From DAOSWM01 sp035380045 (lineage in GTDB: Bacteria; Bacteroidota; Bacteroidia; Bacteroidales; Tenuifilaceae), in NCBI GenBank assembly GCA_035380045.1, contig DAOSWM010000031.1, forward strand, positions 1-35,221: a stretch of 35,221 nt of DNA. The letters run 5' to 3'. Of the stretch, positions 8,017 through 15,770 are shown piece after piece (position 1 is the stretch's first letter; every line of letters starts with the position of its first letter). The notes under the pieces were generated by a model. That model was not told the DNA's origin, ran no database searches, and was given only the letters and a program-made list of their open reading frames with translations. Made by a program: the position numbers and the translations under genes.

Positions 8017-9210
8017 CTAGTATGAATTGATTTTACGTGCTTCGTCAACAGAAATTTGATTTCCGTTCATAAAAGCAACAATGAATGCATCGGGGAAAAG
8101 TTCTCGTACCTGTTTCAAATACTCAACTGTTTGACTATAATCAATTTTGCTCCCGATAAGGTACTTGTATATGCCTCCGCTTACAACCTCCTCCACTCCC
8201 TCCATGTTTTTAAAGAATGAGGAGCTTGTAGGTATGGGTTTGCTCGAAGCAGTTATTTGTACTTTAAATTGTATTTTATTGCTGGTTTCAGAAATATTTT
8301 GCTCTTCAACCGGGTTCAACTGAGCGGCAACTTTCTGGTTGTTACTTTCGTTTGTGCTCTCATTACTTAGGGTAAAGCTGCTCTCAGCGGTAAAAGTGCT
8401 CCGGCTTTCAACGTGCTCCTTATACGAACGAAAGGCTCTGAAAATTGCGGAAGCCAGATAGTCGTGATTTCTTTCGTTTATCAGGTACTCCTCTTCTCTA
8501 GAGTTACTTAAAAAACCAACTTCAACCAGCACGCTGGGCATAGATGTTTTCCAAAGAACTAGAAAACCAGCCTGCTTAACACCTCTGTCCTTGCGCCTAG
8601 CTCGCTCGTTAAATTCGGTTTGAACGAAGCTGGCCATATTAAGGCTCTGCTCGAGGTATGAGTGCTGCATAAGGTTAAAAATAATGAACGATTCGGCGGA
8701 GTTCGGATCGTACCCCTCGTACTTTGATGAGTAGTCTTCCTCATAGGCAATAACCGCATTCTCACGCATGGCCACATCGAGGTTCTCGTTCGATTTATGA
8801 AGCCCCATTACGTAGGTTTCTGAACCGTAAGGTGATTTACTGGGGTTCGCATTGCAATGAATTGATATGAACAAATCGGCACCGCTCTCGTTGGCAATCT
8901 GACTACGCTCATCAAGCCCCACAAAAACATCCTTGGTACGGGTGTATATTACTTCAACCTCGGGGAAAAACTTTTCAAGGTACGCACCTAGTTTCAAAGC
9001 AATTGAAAGGTTAATTTCCTTTTCTACACCTTTTTTCCCAACAGCCCCATTATCGCGGCCTCCATGACCAGCATCTATTACAACTTTTTTGATTTTATAA
9101 GTATCTTGGGTACTACAAACTCCAAAGGAACTAAGTAAAAGAAAAGCTAGTGAAAACAATAGAGAACCAATGATTTTCGTTTTACTTACCATTTTATTTA
9201 CTTTATGCAT
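8017..9210 (-). CDS. N-acetylmuramoyl-L-alanine amidase (Amidase_3) with C-terminal SPOR-like domain
   Basis: Zinc amidase that cuts the amide bond between muramic acid and the stem peptide, used in cell separation and wall turnover. The catalytic domain (about 40-265) has the zinc and catalytic residues H49 (DAGHGG), E64 (GVEKEINL), H118 (SIHCNAN) and the late glutamate in VLVEVGFLSN. A hydrophobic signal (IIGSLLFSLAFLLLSSFG) precedes it, and a low-complexity Ser/Asn linker leads to a SPOR-like tail (KVQITASSKP, YKYLIGS, FPDAFIVAF), which would bind denuded glycan. Start could be ATG 9210 or ATG 9192 (MVSKTK); the second gives a more usual signal peptide. Divergent from lptD; the mlaD-like gene follows 4 bases later. 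Confidence 0.92.
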   Translation of the reverse strand: MHKVNKMVSKTKIIGSLLFSLAFLLLSSFGVCSTQDTYKIKKVVIDAGHGGRDNGAVGKKGVEKEINLSIALKLGAYLEKFFPEVEVIYTRTKDVFVGLDERSQIANESGADLFISIHCNANPSKSPYGSETYVMGLHKSNENLDVAMRENAVIAYEEDYSSKYEGYDPNSAESFIIFNLMQHSYLEQSLNMASFVQTEFNERARRKDRGVKQAGFLVLWKTSMPSVLVEVGFLSNSREEEYLINERNHDYLASAIFRAFRSYKEHVESRSTFTAESSFTLSNESTNESNNQKVAAQLNPVEEQNISETSNKIQFKVQITASSKPIPTSSSFFKNMEGVEEVVSGGIYKYLIGSKIDYSQTVEYLKQVRELFPDAFIVAFMNGNQISVDEARKINSY

Positions 9211-9232
9211 ACGCTCAAAAGTTGATTTTTTG

Positions 9233-9240
9233 TAGTTTTG
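9233..9240 (+). promoter_or_regulatory. Bacteroidetes-type -7 element for lptD-ridA
   Basis: TAGTTTTG matches TAnnTTTG exactly and lies 41 bases before the TTG start of lptD. No clear -33 TTTG partner is seen. Placement in the 71-base divergent gap supports it. Confidence 0.42.
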
Positions 9241-9264
9241 AGCCCTGATTTAATAATTACAACA

Positions 9265-9272
9265 CAAAAATA
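9265..9272 (-). promoter_or_regulatory. Bacteroidetes-type -7 element for the amidase-mlaD operon
   Basis: The minus strand reads TATTTTTG, an exact TAnnTTTG match, 54 bases before the amidase ATG at 9210. No good -33 TTTG is present at the expected distance, so this is a partial match in a short divergent region. Confidence 0.4.
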
Positions 9273-9281
9273 CTATATAAA

Positions 9282-11879
9282 TTGCATTTTAGGGCTTTTA
9301 CATCGTTTTTTCTGTCATTTTTAACCCTATTCCTTGTTCAAGAATTTAGTGTGAACGGGGTTGAAATACCAATACCTTTTACCCAGAATCCTGATTCGCT
9401 GGCCTCATCTCAGGATACTTCAAAAGTTGAATCGCCTTTGAACGATCCCATTATATATAACGCAAACGACTCATTAATGTACTCCATTGATGGTAAGAAA
9501 GCCTTTTTATATGGTGATGCTGTTGCAACTTATCAAAACATGGAACTGAAAGCAGCCTTTATTGAGTTTGACATGGAAACAAATAATGTGTATGCCAGGG
9601 GACTGCCCGATTCGAGTGGTATTATTGTTGGGAAGCCGGAATTCAAGGAGGGGGAACAACTTTTTCGGATGGACGAAATAACGTACAATTTTAATACTAG
9701 AAGAGCAAAAATCACTGGTGTTATTACTGAAGAAGCTGGAGGTTACCTACATAGCAAGGTTACTAAAAAAATGGAGAACGACAATATTAACATTGCTGGA
9801 GGGAAATTTACAACCTGCGATCTCGATCATCCACATTTTTACGTGGCTATTACAAAAGCAAAAATTATTCCGGGAGAAAAATTAATAACAGGCCCTGCAT
9901 ACCTTGTCATTCAGGATGTACCATTCCCCCTTGTTATACCATTTGGTTATTTCCCCACAACGAAGGGGCGCTCATCAGGAATAATCCTTCCCCAATATGG
10001 AGAGGAGAATAATCGTGGATTCTTCCTCCGCGACGCAGGTTTTTACTTCGGATTTAGTGATTACGTTGATCTAAAAGCTACAGGAAGCGTATTCTCAAAA
10101 GGTTCGTGGACTCTCAACACACAGTCAACCTACAGAAAGAGATATAAATACTCGGGAAATATAACCTACCAGCTTGCTCAAACCGTTCTTAGCGAGGAAG
10201 GCTTAGCAGACTACTCAAAAGATAGAACCTACCGAATTGGATGGAACCACAATCAGGATCCGAAGGCGAACCCCAACTCAACATTCAGGGCAAGTGTAAA
10301 TATTGCTTCTCCTTCCCATAGAAAGTACCAATCGGAGAGTGTTAATAGCTATTTAGCGGGGACTATGCAATCGAGCATTTCATATAACAAAACATGGCCG
10401 GGAACCCCCTTCAGCATGACATCAACACTTAGCCACTCACAAAACAACAGGGATAGTATTGTAACGCTTGGCATCCCTAAGGTGTCATTTAACATGAGTA
10501 GAATCTCACCATTTAAAAGAAAATCGGGTATTGGAGCCCCAAAGTGGTACGAGAAAGTTGGGCTATCGTACTCCGTAAATTTCGACAACTCAGTTACAGC
10601 CAGAACCGACTCAATTTTCACACGTTCCGCATTCAACAATTTAAAGAATGGGGTGAAACATTCTATTCCAATCTCTACTTCTTTCAACATTCTTAAGTTT
10701 ATAACCATAAGCCCTTCTGTAAGTTATTCTGAATACTGGTACACAAAAACCATCGAAAAGAGCTGGGATACGCTTACGAATAAAGTTGTAATCGACACCA
10801 TCCCAGGATTTAAACGAGCCTGGCAGTATAGCACTGGAGCATCGATGAGCACAAAACTTTACGGCATGTATTCTTTCGGCACAAACTCGTTTGTACAGGC
10901 TATCAGACATGTAGTAACTCCCTCCGTTTCACTTGGATATAGCCCCGATTTTGGAGACACAAAGTATGGTTACTGGAAAGAAGTACAGGTTAATGCCAGT
11001 GGAAAAACCCAGCCTTACTCCATTTTCGAGCAAAGTTTGTACGGTGGCCCAGGCCGTGGAAAAAGTGGTACCGTAAATTTCTCCTTGGGTAATAATCTTG
11101 AAATGAAGGTTCTGTCGTTAAGGGATACCACAGTTGCCGTAAAAAAAGTTAAACTGCTGGAAAGTGTTAACCTTACATCCTCGTACAATATGTTAGCCGA
11201 TTCAATGAATTGGACGCCAGTATCCCTTTCAGCCAGAACAAACCTTTTTGAGAAGATAAATATCAACTTCAGCAGCATCTTTAATCCTTACGCTATTGAT
11301 TCTGTAGGAAAAACGCTCTCGAGTTACAACTACGAAAAAACAGGAAAACCATTCAGGTTCACCGCTGCTAGAGTTGGAGTGGGTATATCCTTAAAGAGCA
11401 CAAGTAAAAAAAAGAATGGGAAAGATAATTCAGGAAGCATGGGCATTAGCCAAGGTTCTTTACCCGGGATGAATGATGGTTCTCAACAAGTTGACATGTT
11501 TGGAGAATCGTTGGGAACCTATTACGGACAAATGGATTACGTAGACTTTGATGTGCCCTGGAACCTCCGGCTTGATTATACTTTTAGCTATGCAAAACCT
11601 GGATTAGAAAAGCAGATAACTCAGGCAATAACCTTTTCTGGCGACCTAAGCCTTAGCCCAAAGTGGAAAATAGGCTTCTATTCAGGGTACGATTTCAAGA
11701 ATATGAAACTTACAACTACTAGCATAAACTTTTACCGAGATTTGCATTGTTGGGAAATGAGGCTGACAGTCATCCCAATTGGGTACCTGAAAAGTTTTAG
11801 TTTCCAGCTAAACGTAAAACCCGGTGTACTGCAGGATTTGAAGATAACCAAGCGGCAGGGTCACTTGGATAACCAATAA
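9282..11879 (+). CDS. lptD: LptD-like LPS assembly outer-membrane protein
   Basis: Outer-membrane barrel that inserts lipopolysaccharide into the outer leaflet. After an N-terminal signal (AFTSFFLSFLTLFLV) comes an OstA/LptA-like jelly-roll domain (about 50-180) and a long barrel domain with LptD motifs (LVIPFGYFPTTKGRSSGIILP; final strands LHCWEMRLTVIP). There are only two cysteines in 865 residues, C179 in FTTCDLDHP and C823 in LHCWEM; their positions match E. coli C173 and C725, the pair that links the two domains. The only in-frame start after an upstream stop is TTG at 9282; it gives a sensible signal peptide. ridA follows 23 bases later. The call as LptD-family is strong; its LPS partner LptE is not here. 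Confidence 0.9.
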   Translation: MHFRAFTSFFLSFLTLFLVQEFSVNGVEIPIPFTQNPDSLASSQDTSKVESPLNDPIIYNANDSLMYSIDGKKAFLYGDAVATYQNMELKAAFIEFDMETNNVYARGLPDSSGIIVGKPEFKEGEQLFRMDEITYNFNTRRAKITGVITEEAGGYLHSKVTKKMENDNINIAGGKFTTCDLDHPHFYVAITKAKIIPGEKLITGPAYLVIQDVPFPLVIPFGYFPTTKGRSSGIILPQYGEENNRGFFLRDAGFYFGFSDYVDLKATGSVFSKGSWTLNTQSTYRKRYKYSGNITYQLAQTVLSEEGLADYSKDRTYRIGWNHNQDPKANPNSTFRASVNIASPSHRKYQSESVNSYLAGTMQSSISYNKTWPGTPFSMTSTLSHSQNNRDSIVTLGIPKVSFNMSRISPFKRKSGIGAPKWYEKVGLSYSVNFDNSVTARTDSIFTRSAFNNLKNGVKHSIPISTSFNILKFITISPSVSYSEYWYTKTIEKSWDTLTNKVVIDTIPGFKRAWQYSTGASMSTKLYGMYSFGTNSFVQAIRHVVTPSVSLGYSPDFGDTKYGYWKEVQVNASGKTQPYSIFEQSLYGGPGRGKSGTVNFSLGNNLEMKVLSLRDTTVAVKKVKLLESVNLTSSYNMLADSMNWTPVSLSARTNLFEKININFSSIFNPYAIDSVGKTLSSYNYEKTGKPFRFTAARVGVGISLKSTSKKKNGKDNSGSMGISQGSLPGMNDGSQQVDMFGESLGTYYGQMDYVDFDVPWNLRLDYTFSYAKPGLEKQITQAITFSGDLSLSPKWKIGFYSGYDFKNMKLTTTSINFYRDLHCWEMRLTVIPIGYLKSFSFQLNVKPGVLQDLKITKRQGHLDNQ

Positions 11880-11902
11880 TTTAACCTAAAATAAAACTTG
11901 CT

Positions 11903-12280
11903 ATGAAACGAATAATCAACACAGAGAAAGCACCTAAAGCAGTTGGACCATACAGTCAGGCTGTTGAGGCGAATGGAGTTGTATATATTTCAGGACAAAT
12001 TCCAGTAGATCCATCAACGGGTAAAATCGCTGAGGGAGGGATTACTGAGCAAACCGAACAGGTGCTTAAAAACATGGGGGCAATTCTGGAGGAAGCTGGA
12101 CTCACATTTAAAAACGTTGTAAAATGCACTTGTTTGCTTAGCAATATGGATAATTTTGCGGCTATGAACCAGGTTTATGCGAAGTATTTTACCGAAGAGA
12201 TGCCAGCTAGAGCTGCCTACGGGGTGGTAAAGTTACCCCTGGGAGTAATGGTTGAGATTGAATCGATTGCTGCACGCTAA
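11903..12280 (+). CDS. ridA: RidA family reactive intermediate/imine deaminase
   Basis: RidA hydrolyses reactive enamine/imine products of pyridoxal-phosphate enzymes, protecting the cytoplasm. The 125-residue product shows the family pattern almost throughout: KAVGPYSQAVEANGVVYISGQIP, the substrate-carboxylate arginine R103 in PARAAYGVVKLP, and E120 near the end (VEIESIAAR). Both R103 and E120 are residues of the deaminase-active branch. It is 23 bases downstream of lptD, on the same strand, and ends at a strong terminator, so it is probably the last gene of that transcript. No functional link to LPS assembly is implied. Confidence 0.95.
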   Translation: MKRIINTEKAPKAVGPYSQAVEANGVVYISGQIPVDPSTGKIAEGGITEQTEQVLKNMGAILEEAGLTFKNVVKCTCLLSNMDNFAAMNQVYAKYFTEEMPARAAYGVVKLPLGVMVEIESIAAR

Positions 12281-12288
12281 AAAGACAA

Positions 12289-12332
12289 CATCAAAAAAAA
12301 GCTGGAAAAAATTTTCCAGCTTTTTTTTGATG
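12289..12332. terminator. Bidirectional intrinsic terminator between ridA and rplI
   Basis: Perfect 21-base arms: 12289-12309 (CATC, A8, GCTGGAAAA) pair with 12312-12332, with a two-base spacer. A and T runs on both sides suit both the ridA (+) and rpsF-rpsR-rplI (-) transcripts. Confidence 0.88.
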
Positions 12333-12341
12333 TATTATTTA

Positions 12342-12788
12342 TTACTCAGGAACCACTTCAAATTCGATTTTTACAACCACATCGCGATGAAGCTTTATTT
12401 GGGCAGTGTAAGTGCCAACTTCTTTAACATGATCGTTATCAATGCTGATAAGTTTTCTATCGATTTCAAAGCCCTTAACGTTTAGAGCCTCTGCAATTTG
12501 AATGGTGTTCACCGAACCAAATATCTTACCAGTTGAGCTGGTTTTTGCTCCGATAGTAAGCTTGAGACCCTCAAGTTTTCCTGCAACACCCTCAGCATCA
12601 GCTTTGATTTTAACCTCTTTGTGAGCGCGCTGCCTAATGTTTTCAGCAAGAACTTTTTTTGCCGATTCTGTTGCTAGGGTTGCGTATCCTTTTGGTATCA
12701 AGTAGTTACGTGCATAACCATTTTTTACCTCAACTACGTCATCCTTGTGTCCCAAATTGGGGATATCTTGTTTTAGTATAATTTCCAT
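12342..12788 (-). CDS. rplI: Large ribosomal subunit protein bL9
   Basis: Ribosomal protein L9 binds 23S rRNA near the L1 stalk and helps maintain reading frame. The 148-residue protein has the conserved N-terminal domain (MEIILKQDIPNLGHKDDVVEVKNGYARNYLIP), a long central helix (residues about 40-75) and the C-terminal rRNA-binding domain. Length is normal. Last of the rpsF-rpsR-rplI run, 18 bases after rpsR. Confidence 0.97.
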   Translation of the reverse strand: MEIILKQDIPNLGHKDDVVEVKNGYARNYLIPKGYATLATESAKKVLAENIRQRAHKEVKIKADAEGVAGKLEGLKLTIGAKTSSTGKIFGSVNTIQIAEALNVKGFEIDRKLISIDNDHVKEVGTYTAQIKLHRDVVVKIEFEVVPE

Positions 12789-12806
12789 GGCGAAGTTCTC
12801 CTGTTT

Positions 12807-13076
12807 TTATTTCAACAAATCGGTTACAAATGGTAGCAGTGCCAAATGCCTAGCCCTTTTAACTGCAGTGGCAACTTTGCGTTGGTACTTCAGCGAGGTT
12901 CCGGTTAGGCGGCGAGGAAGTATTTTCCCTTGCTCGTTGAGGAACTTCTTAAGAAATTCCGGATCCTTATAGTCAATGTACTTAATTTTGTTTTTCTTGA
13001 AACGGCAGTACTTCTTCTTTTTAATCTCAACGGTTGGAGGTGTGAGATATCTGATTTCGCTTTGACTTTGGCTCAT
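12807..13076 (-). CDS. rpsR: Small ribosomal subunit protein bS18
   Basis: Ribosomal protein S18, which pairs with S6 on the platform of the 30S subunit. The core CRFKKNKIKYIDYKD and the C-terminal KYQRKVATAVKRARHLALLPF are diagnostic. The 89-residue length includes a short N-terminal extension (MSQSQSEIRYLTPP). It starts only 2 bases after the rpsF stop, as expected for coupled synthesis of the S6-S18 heterodimer. Confidence 0.97.
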   Translation of the reverse strand: MSQSQSEIRYLTPPTVEIKKKKYCRFKKNKIKYIDYKDPEFLKKFLNEQGKILPRRLTGTSLKYQRKVATAVKRARHLALLPFVTDLLK

Positions 13077-13078
13077 GG

Positions 13079-13432
13079 CTAATTCTCCTCTGGTTTGGGT
13101 TCAACTTTTGCTTTACGTTTCTTCTCAGCGTACTCAACCGCATATTTATCCATGCGGAAAGTTAGGAAACGGATTACTCGCTCATCGCGACGATACTGAG
13201 TTTCCAACTTGTCAATTAATTCGCCGGCTGCCTTGAACTCAATCAGGTAGTAGAATCCGGTAGTTTTCTTTTGAATGGGGTAGGCCAATTTTTTTAGTCC
13301 CCAGTTCTCCTCGTGTACAATCTCACCGCCATTTTCGGTGATTATACCCTTGAACTTGTCAACCGCTTCCTTCATCTGGGCCTCAGACAAAACGGGAGTT
13401 GTAATGAAAACGGTTTCATACTGGTTTAACAT
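13079..13432 (-). CDS. rpsF: Small ribosomal subunit protein bS6
   Basis: Ribosomal protein S6, partner of S18 in the 30S platform. Motifs: YETVFITTPVLSEAQ at the start, NWGLKKLAYPIQKKTTGFYY in the middle and YRRDERVIRFLTFRMD near the end. A lysine/glutamate-rich tail finishes the 117-residue protein. First gene of the operon; a well-formed Bacteroidetes promoter lies 35-65 bases upstream. There is no ssb or priB gene between rpsF and rpsR. Confidence 0.97.
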   Translation of the reverse strand: MLNQYETVFITTPVLSEAQMKEAVDKFKGIITENGGEIVHEENWGLKKLAYPIQKKTTGFYYLIEFKAAGELIDKLETQYRRDERVIRFLTFRMDKYAVEYAEKKRKAKVEPKPEEN

Positions 13433-13466
13433 AGTGTAATGATTTAGTTATTAATAAATGAGCGCG

Positions 13467-13497
13467 CAAAATTATATGTTTTTTATTTCAATTCAAA
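13467..13497 (-). promoter_or_regulatory. Bacteroidetes-type promoter of rpsF-rpsR-rplI
   Basis: On the minus strand TTTG (13494-13497) is followed after 19 bases by TAATTTTG (13467-13474), an exact fit to the Bacteroidetes -33/-7 pattern. The predicted leader is only about 30 bases. Confidence 0.7.
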
Positions 13498-13548
13498 CCA
13501 ATACAACAACTTTTTAATAATCAGCATAACTTTTTTAAATCGATAATT

Positions 13549-13556
13549 TATATTTG
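13549..13556 (+). promoter_or_regulatory. Bacteroidetes-type -7 element of the BFD-like gene
   Basis: TATATTTG is an exact TAnnTTTG match 22 bases before the ATG at 13578. A -33 TTTG is not evident. Confidence 0.5.
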
Positions 13557-13577
13557 CACAGAAAATTTCATTTATAA

Positions 13578-13802
13578 ATGGCTCAACATAAGAGTAAATA
13601 CGTATGTGAGTGTAAGTCGGTGAAACCTTTTGAGATAATGAAGGCAGTGAGAATGGCAGGAGCCGAAACAATTATCGATATCCAAAACCTCACAAAAGCC
13701 TCAACAGGTTGCGGAAGATGCAGATCTGCTGTGGAAAGTATATTATCCGATGAGCTGGAAAAATGTATGAAAAAGGGCAACCAACTTAAATTTGACTTTT
13801 AG
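13578..13802 (+). CDS. BFD-like [2Fe-2S]-binding protein
   Basis: A 74-residue free-standing BFD-type domain. Cysteines C10 and C12 (YVCECKSV) and C45 and C48 (STGCGRCRSAV) give the CxC-x32-CxxC pattern of bacterioferritin-associated ferredoxin, NirB and related 2Fe-2S domains. It should be a soluble electron carrier or iron-release partner, but no bacterioferritin, nitrite reductase or dehydrogenase lies beside it, so the partner is unknown. Divergent from rpsF with its own -7 element; it ends 2 bases before the convergent SirB1-like gene with no clear terminator between. Domain call is firm and function open. Confidence 0.87.
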   Translation: MAQHKSKYVCECKSVKPFEIMKAVRMAGAETIIDIQNLTKASTGCGRCRSAVESILSDELEKCMKKGNQLKFDF

Positions 13803-13803
13803 G

Positions 13804-14688
13804 TTACTCTTGTTCTGTTTGATTTGCTACAATGTTGAGCAAAAATTGTAACTGATCTACCTTCTCCATATTCCCACTCTTTTGATAGGCAATCATCAAA
13901 CTCGCTATGAGTTGAGAGATAGTAACGCTATTTTTACATGGAGCAAAGTATTCGTCCTTAACCTCAATCTTATTCTGAACTAGAAAACTTTCTATCTCCT
14001 TTCGCCCCAGAACAGTGCCTTTATTAAAAGGATTAATATAAAAAAGAATACTATCTGAAGTAGCATTACCTTTATGCTGTTGAGAATACCGGTCCTTATA
14101 AGCAAGTAAATAATTTTTCGGAAGGCTAACACCATAAATTGGCATCCCAAGCCTCTGTGCTACAACAGAATAACATATTGCTAGGGCTACTGGGCCTCCC
14201 TTTTTACTTTCCACAACCTGGTTAATATAGTGGTTTTGCGGGGCAAAAAAATTTGTGGTGTTACCAGAAAAACCATGTACACCGTAAAAAATATGGTTAA
14301 GGGTTTTAACTTTTTCGAGTGCTGTATGAGTTTCGTTGAGTTCCAGCCAAACATCTTTCCTAATTTTTTCAAGCTGCTCTTCAATAGCACCCGCCTCAAT
14401 TTGGGGATACTGAAACTTTGCAACGTTCACGGCTCCCTCTAAAAGGTTCTGCTCACCCTCATCAACCCACTTGGTGAGGTTTTCCTTCGCCGCTTGGAAC
14501 TGAATGTTGTTAACAATAACTTCAATCTTTTTTTGAAGAATAGAACTAGTTGATTGTTCCCAAACTTTTTCAAGTAAAGGAACTATAAGAGTTCCCTCGT
14601 GCATGATTTTATCAGTAACAACCCTATTCACCTCGTTATCGGGATCCTCAAGTAAGGCAATAAGGGCGTTAAATTCCTTAGGTCTCAT
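13804..14688 (-). CDS. SirB1-like protein with transglutaminase-like fold
   Basis: 294-residue protein of the SirB1 N-terminal (Transglut_core2) family. The core is recognisable as LNHIFYGVHGFSGN, NHYINQVVESKKGGPVALAI and RLGMPIYGVSLPKNYLLAY, where related proteins carry GNPISLAI and GLPVYGVNFPGHFL. The family shares the papain/transglutaminase fold, but the usual catalytic cysteine is not evident here, so protease or crosslinking activity should not be assumed. The N-terminal 100 residues are helical and resemble repeat-type packing. No signal peptide. It follows the nucleoside phosphorylase gene by 12 bases and is probably cotranscribed. Function unknown. Confidence 0.8.
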   Translation of the reverse strand: MRPKEFNALIALLEDPDNEVNRVVTDKIMHEGTLIVPLLEKVWEQSTSSILQKKIEVIVNNIQFQAAKENLTKWVDEGEQNLLEGAVNVAKFQYPQIEAGAIEEQLEKIRKDVWLELNETHTALEKVKTLNHIFYGVHGFSGNTTNFFAPQNHYINQVVESKKGGPVALAICYSVVAQRLGMPIYGVSLPKNYLLAYKDRYSQQHKGNATSDSILFYINPFNKGTVLGRKEIESFLVQNKIEVKDEYFAPCKNSVTISQLIASLMIAYQKSGNMEKVDQLQFLLNIVANQTEQE

Positions 14689-14700
14689 GCTAAGCTGCGG

Positions 14701-15573
14701 TTACTGCGTTAATCTCTCAAGTGTTTTTTCTATTAATCTTCTAATATTTTGTTTGTAATCGGGTGAAGCCTGTTTAGTAACCCTGTTCGCAATTATTGAA
14801 CATATTGTTAACGAATCGTGGCCCAGGAGCAACGACAAACCATTAATTGCAGAACTTTCCATTTCGAAATTTGTGATTCTCCGACCGTTGTAGCTGAACG
14901 ATTCAATTTTTGAGTTCAAATTCTCATCAGCCAGCGGAAGCCTAAGAACACGGCCTTGGGGGCCGTAAAACCCAGGAGCCGATATGGTTACTCCATTAAT
15001 GGTGAAATCCTCGAAAAGCTTCATTAAGCTTGGTGATGAGTTTACGAAGTATGGTTTTGCACACTGTGGGTTCCAGCTGGTATGCAGAAGGAATGCTTGC
15101 TCCATCTCGAGATTACACACCGAATCGCGATTCTGATAGAAGTTAAGCAGTCCATCAAACCCAATGGCGGTTCCTGTTAGCACAAAACTGTCAATTGGGA
15201 TGTTGGCCTGCAAAGCCCCGGAAGTTCCAAGCCGAACAATCTGTAGCCTTCTTTTATTGGCTTTCTCTACCCGCTCGTTTAAGTCAATATTCACCAGCGC
15301 ATCAAGCTCGTTCACAACTATATCAATGTTATCGGTCCCGATTCCTGTTGAAATGGCCGAAACCCGCTCGCCGTTGAAGATACCGGTAACGGTTTTAAAC
15401 TCTCGGTTGGCTGCAGTTACTTCAATTTTTCCGAAAAAGGAGGCGATGGTGTCAACCCTGCCCGGGTCACCAACAAGAATAATTTTATCTGCAATGTCCT
15501 GCGGACGCAAGTGAAGGTGAAATATGCTCCCATCGGGGTTTACAATCAGCTCAGATTCTTCAATTCTTCTCAT
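14701..15573 (-). CDS. Nucleoside phosphorylase, uridine phosphorylase-like
   Basis: Predicted to split a nucleoside with phosphate into base and (deoxy)ribose-1-phosphate in the cytoplasm. The 290-residue protein shows the PNP/UDP family-1 landmarks: phosphate loop VGDPGRVD (about 34-41), STGIGTDNIDIVVNEL, RLGTSGAL, and the ribose-binding EMESSAINGL motif near residue 238. Bacteroidetes homologs are usually annotated as uridine phosphorylase. Base specificity cannot be settled by eye. First gene of a two-gene run with the SirB1-like protein. Together with the xdh operon it points to active nucleoside salvage or breakdown. Confidence 0.87.
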   Translation of the reverse strand: MRRIEESELIVNPDGSIFHLHLRPQDIADKIILVGDPGRVDTIASFFGKIEVTAANREFKTVTGIFNGERVSAISTGIGTDNIDIVVNELDALVNIDLNERVEKANKRRLQIVRLGTSGALQANIPIDSFVLTGTAIGFDGLLNFYQNRDSVCNLEMEQAFLLHTSWNPQCAKPYFVNSSPSLMKLFEDFTINGVTISAPGFYGPQGRVLRLPLADENLNSKIESFSYNGRRITNFEMESSAINGLSLLLGHDSLTICSIIANRVTKQASPDYKQNIRRLIEKTLERLTQ

Positions 15574-15770
15574 CGTTTCACAGTATAATAAAACTGCTAA
15601 AGTATTAAAAAATGTAATAGGTTGATAGCATTATGCCCGAAAATTCAAGATTAGCATCGTTATATAGGTTGAAAAATAAAGGGTAAGTTGAATAACAGGA
15701 GAGATTTAAAAACAGCAAATACAAGTTGATTTTATTAAAAAAAGTTTTACATTTAGATACTGAAACTATT

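Noticed and set aside
13433..13577. S6:S18-binding autoregulatory leader before rpsF.
   Set aside because: The promoter at 13467-13497 leaves a leader of about 30 bases, too short for the known structure, and no CCG-bulge hairpin is seen.
13804..14688. Calling the SirB1-like protein an active transglutaminase or protease.
   Set aside because: It belongs to the Transglut_core2 branch and the usual catalytic cysteine is not evident in the core motif.
15726..15770. TTG start for the ArsC-like protein.
   Set aside because: It would add a tail absent from the family; ATG 15771 puts loop residues at the same numbers as in S. aureus ArsC.
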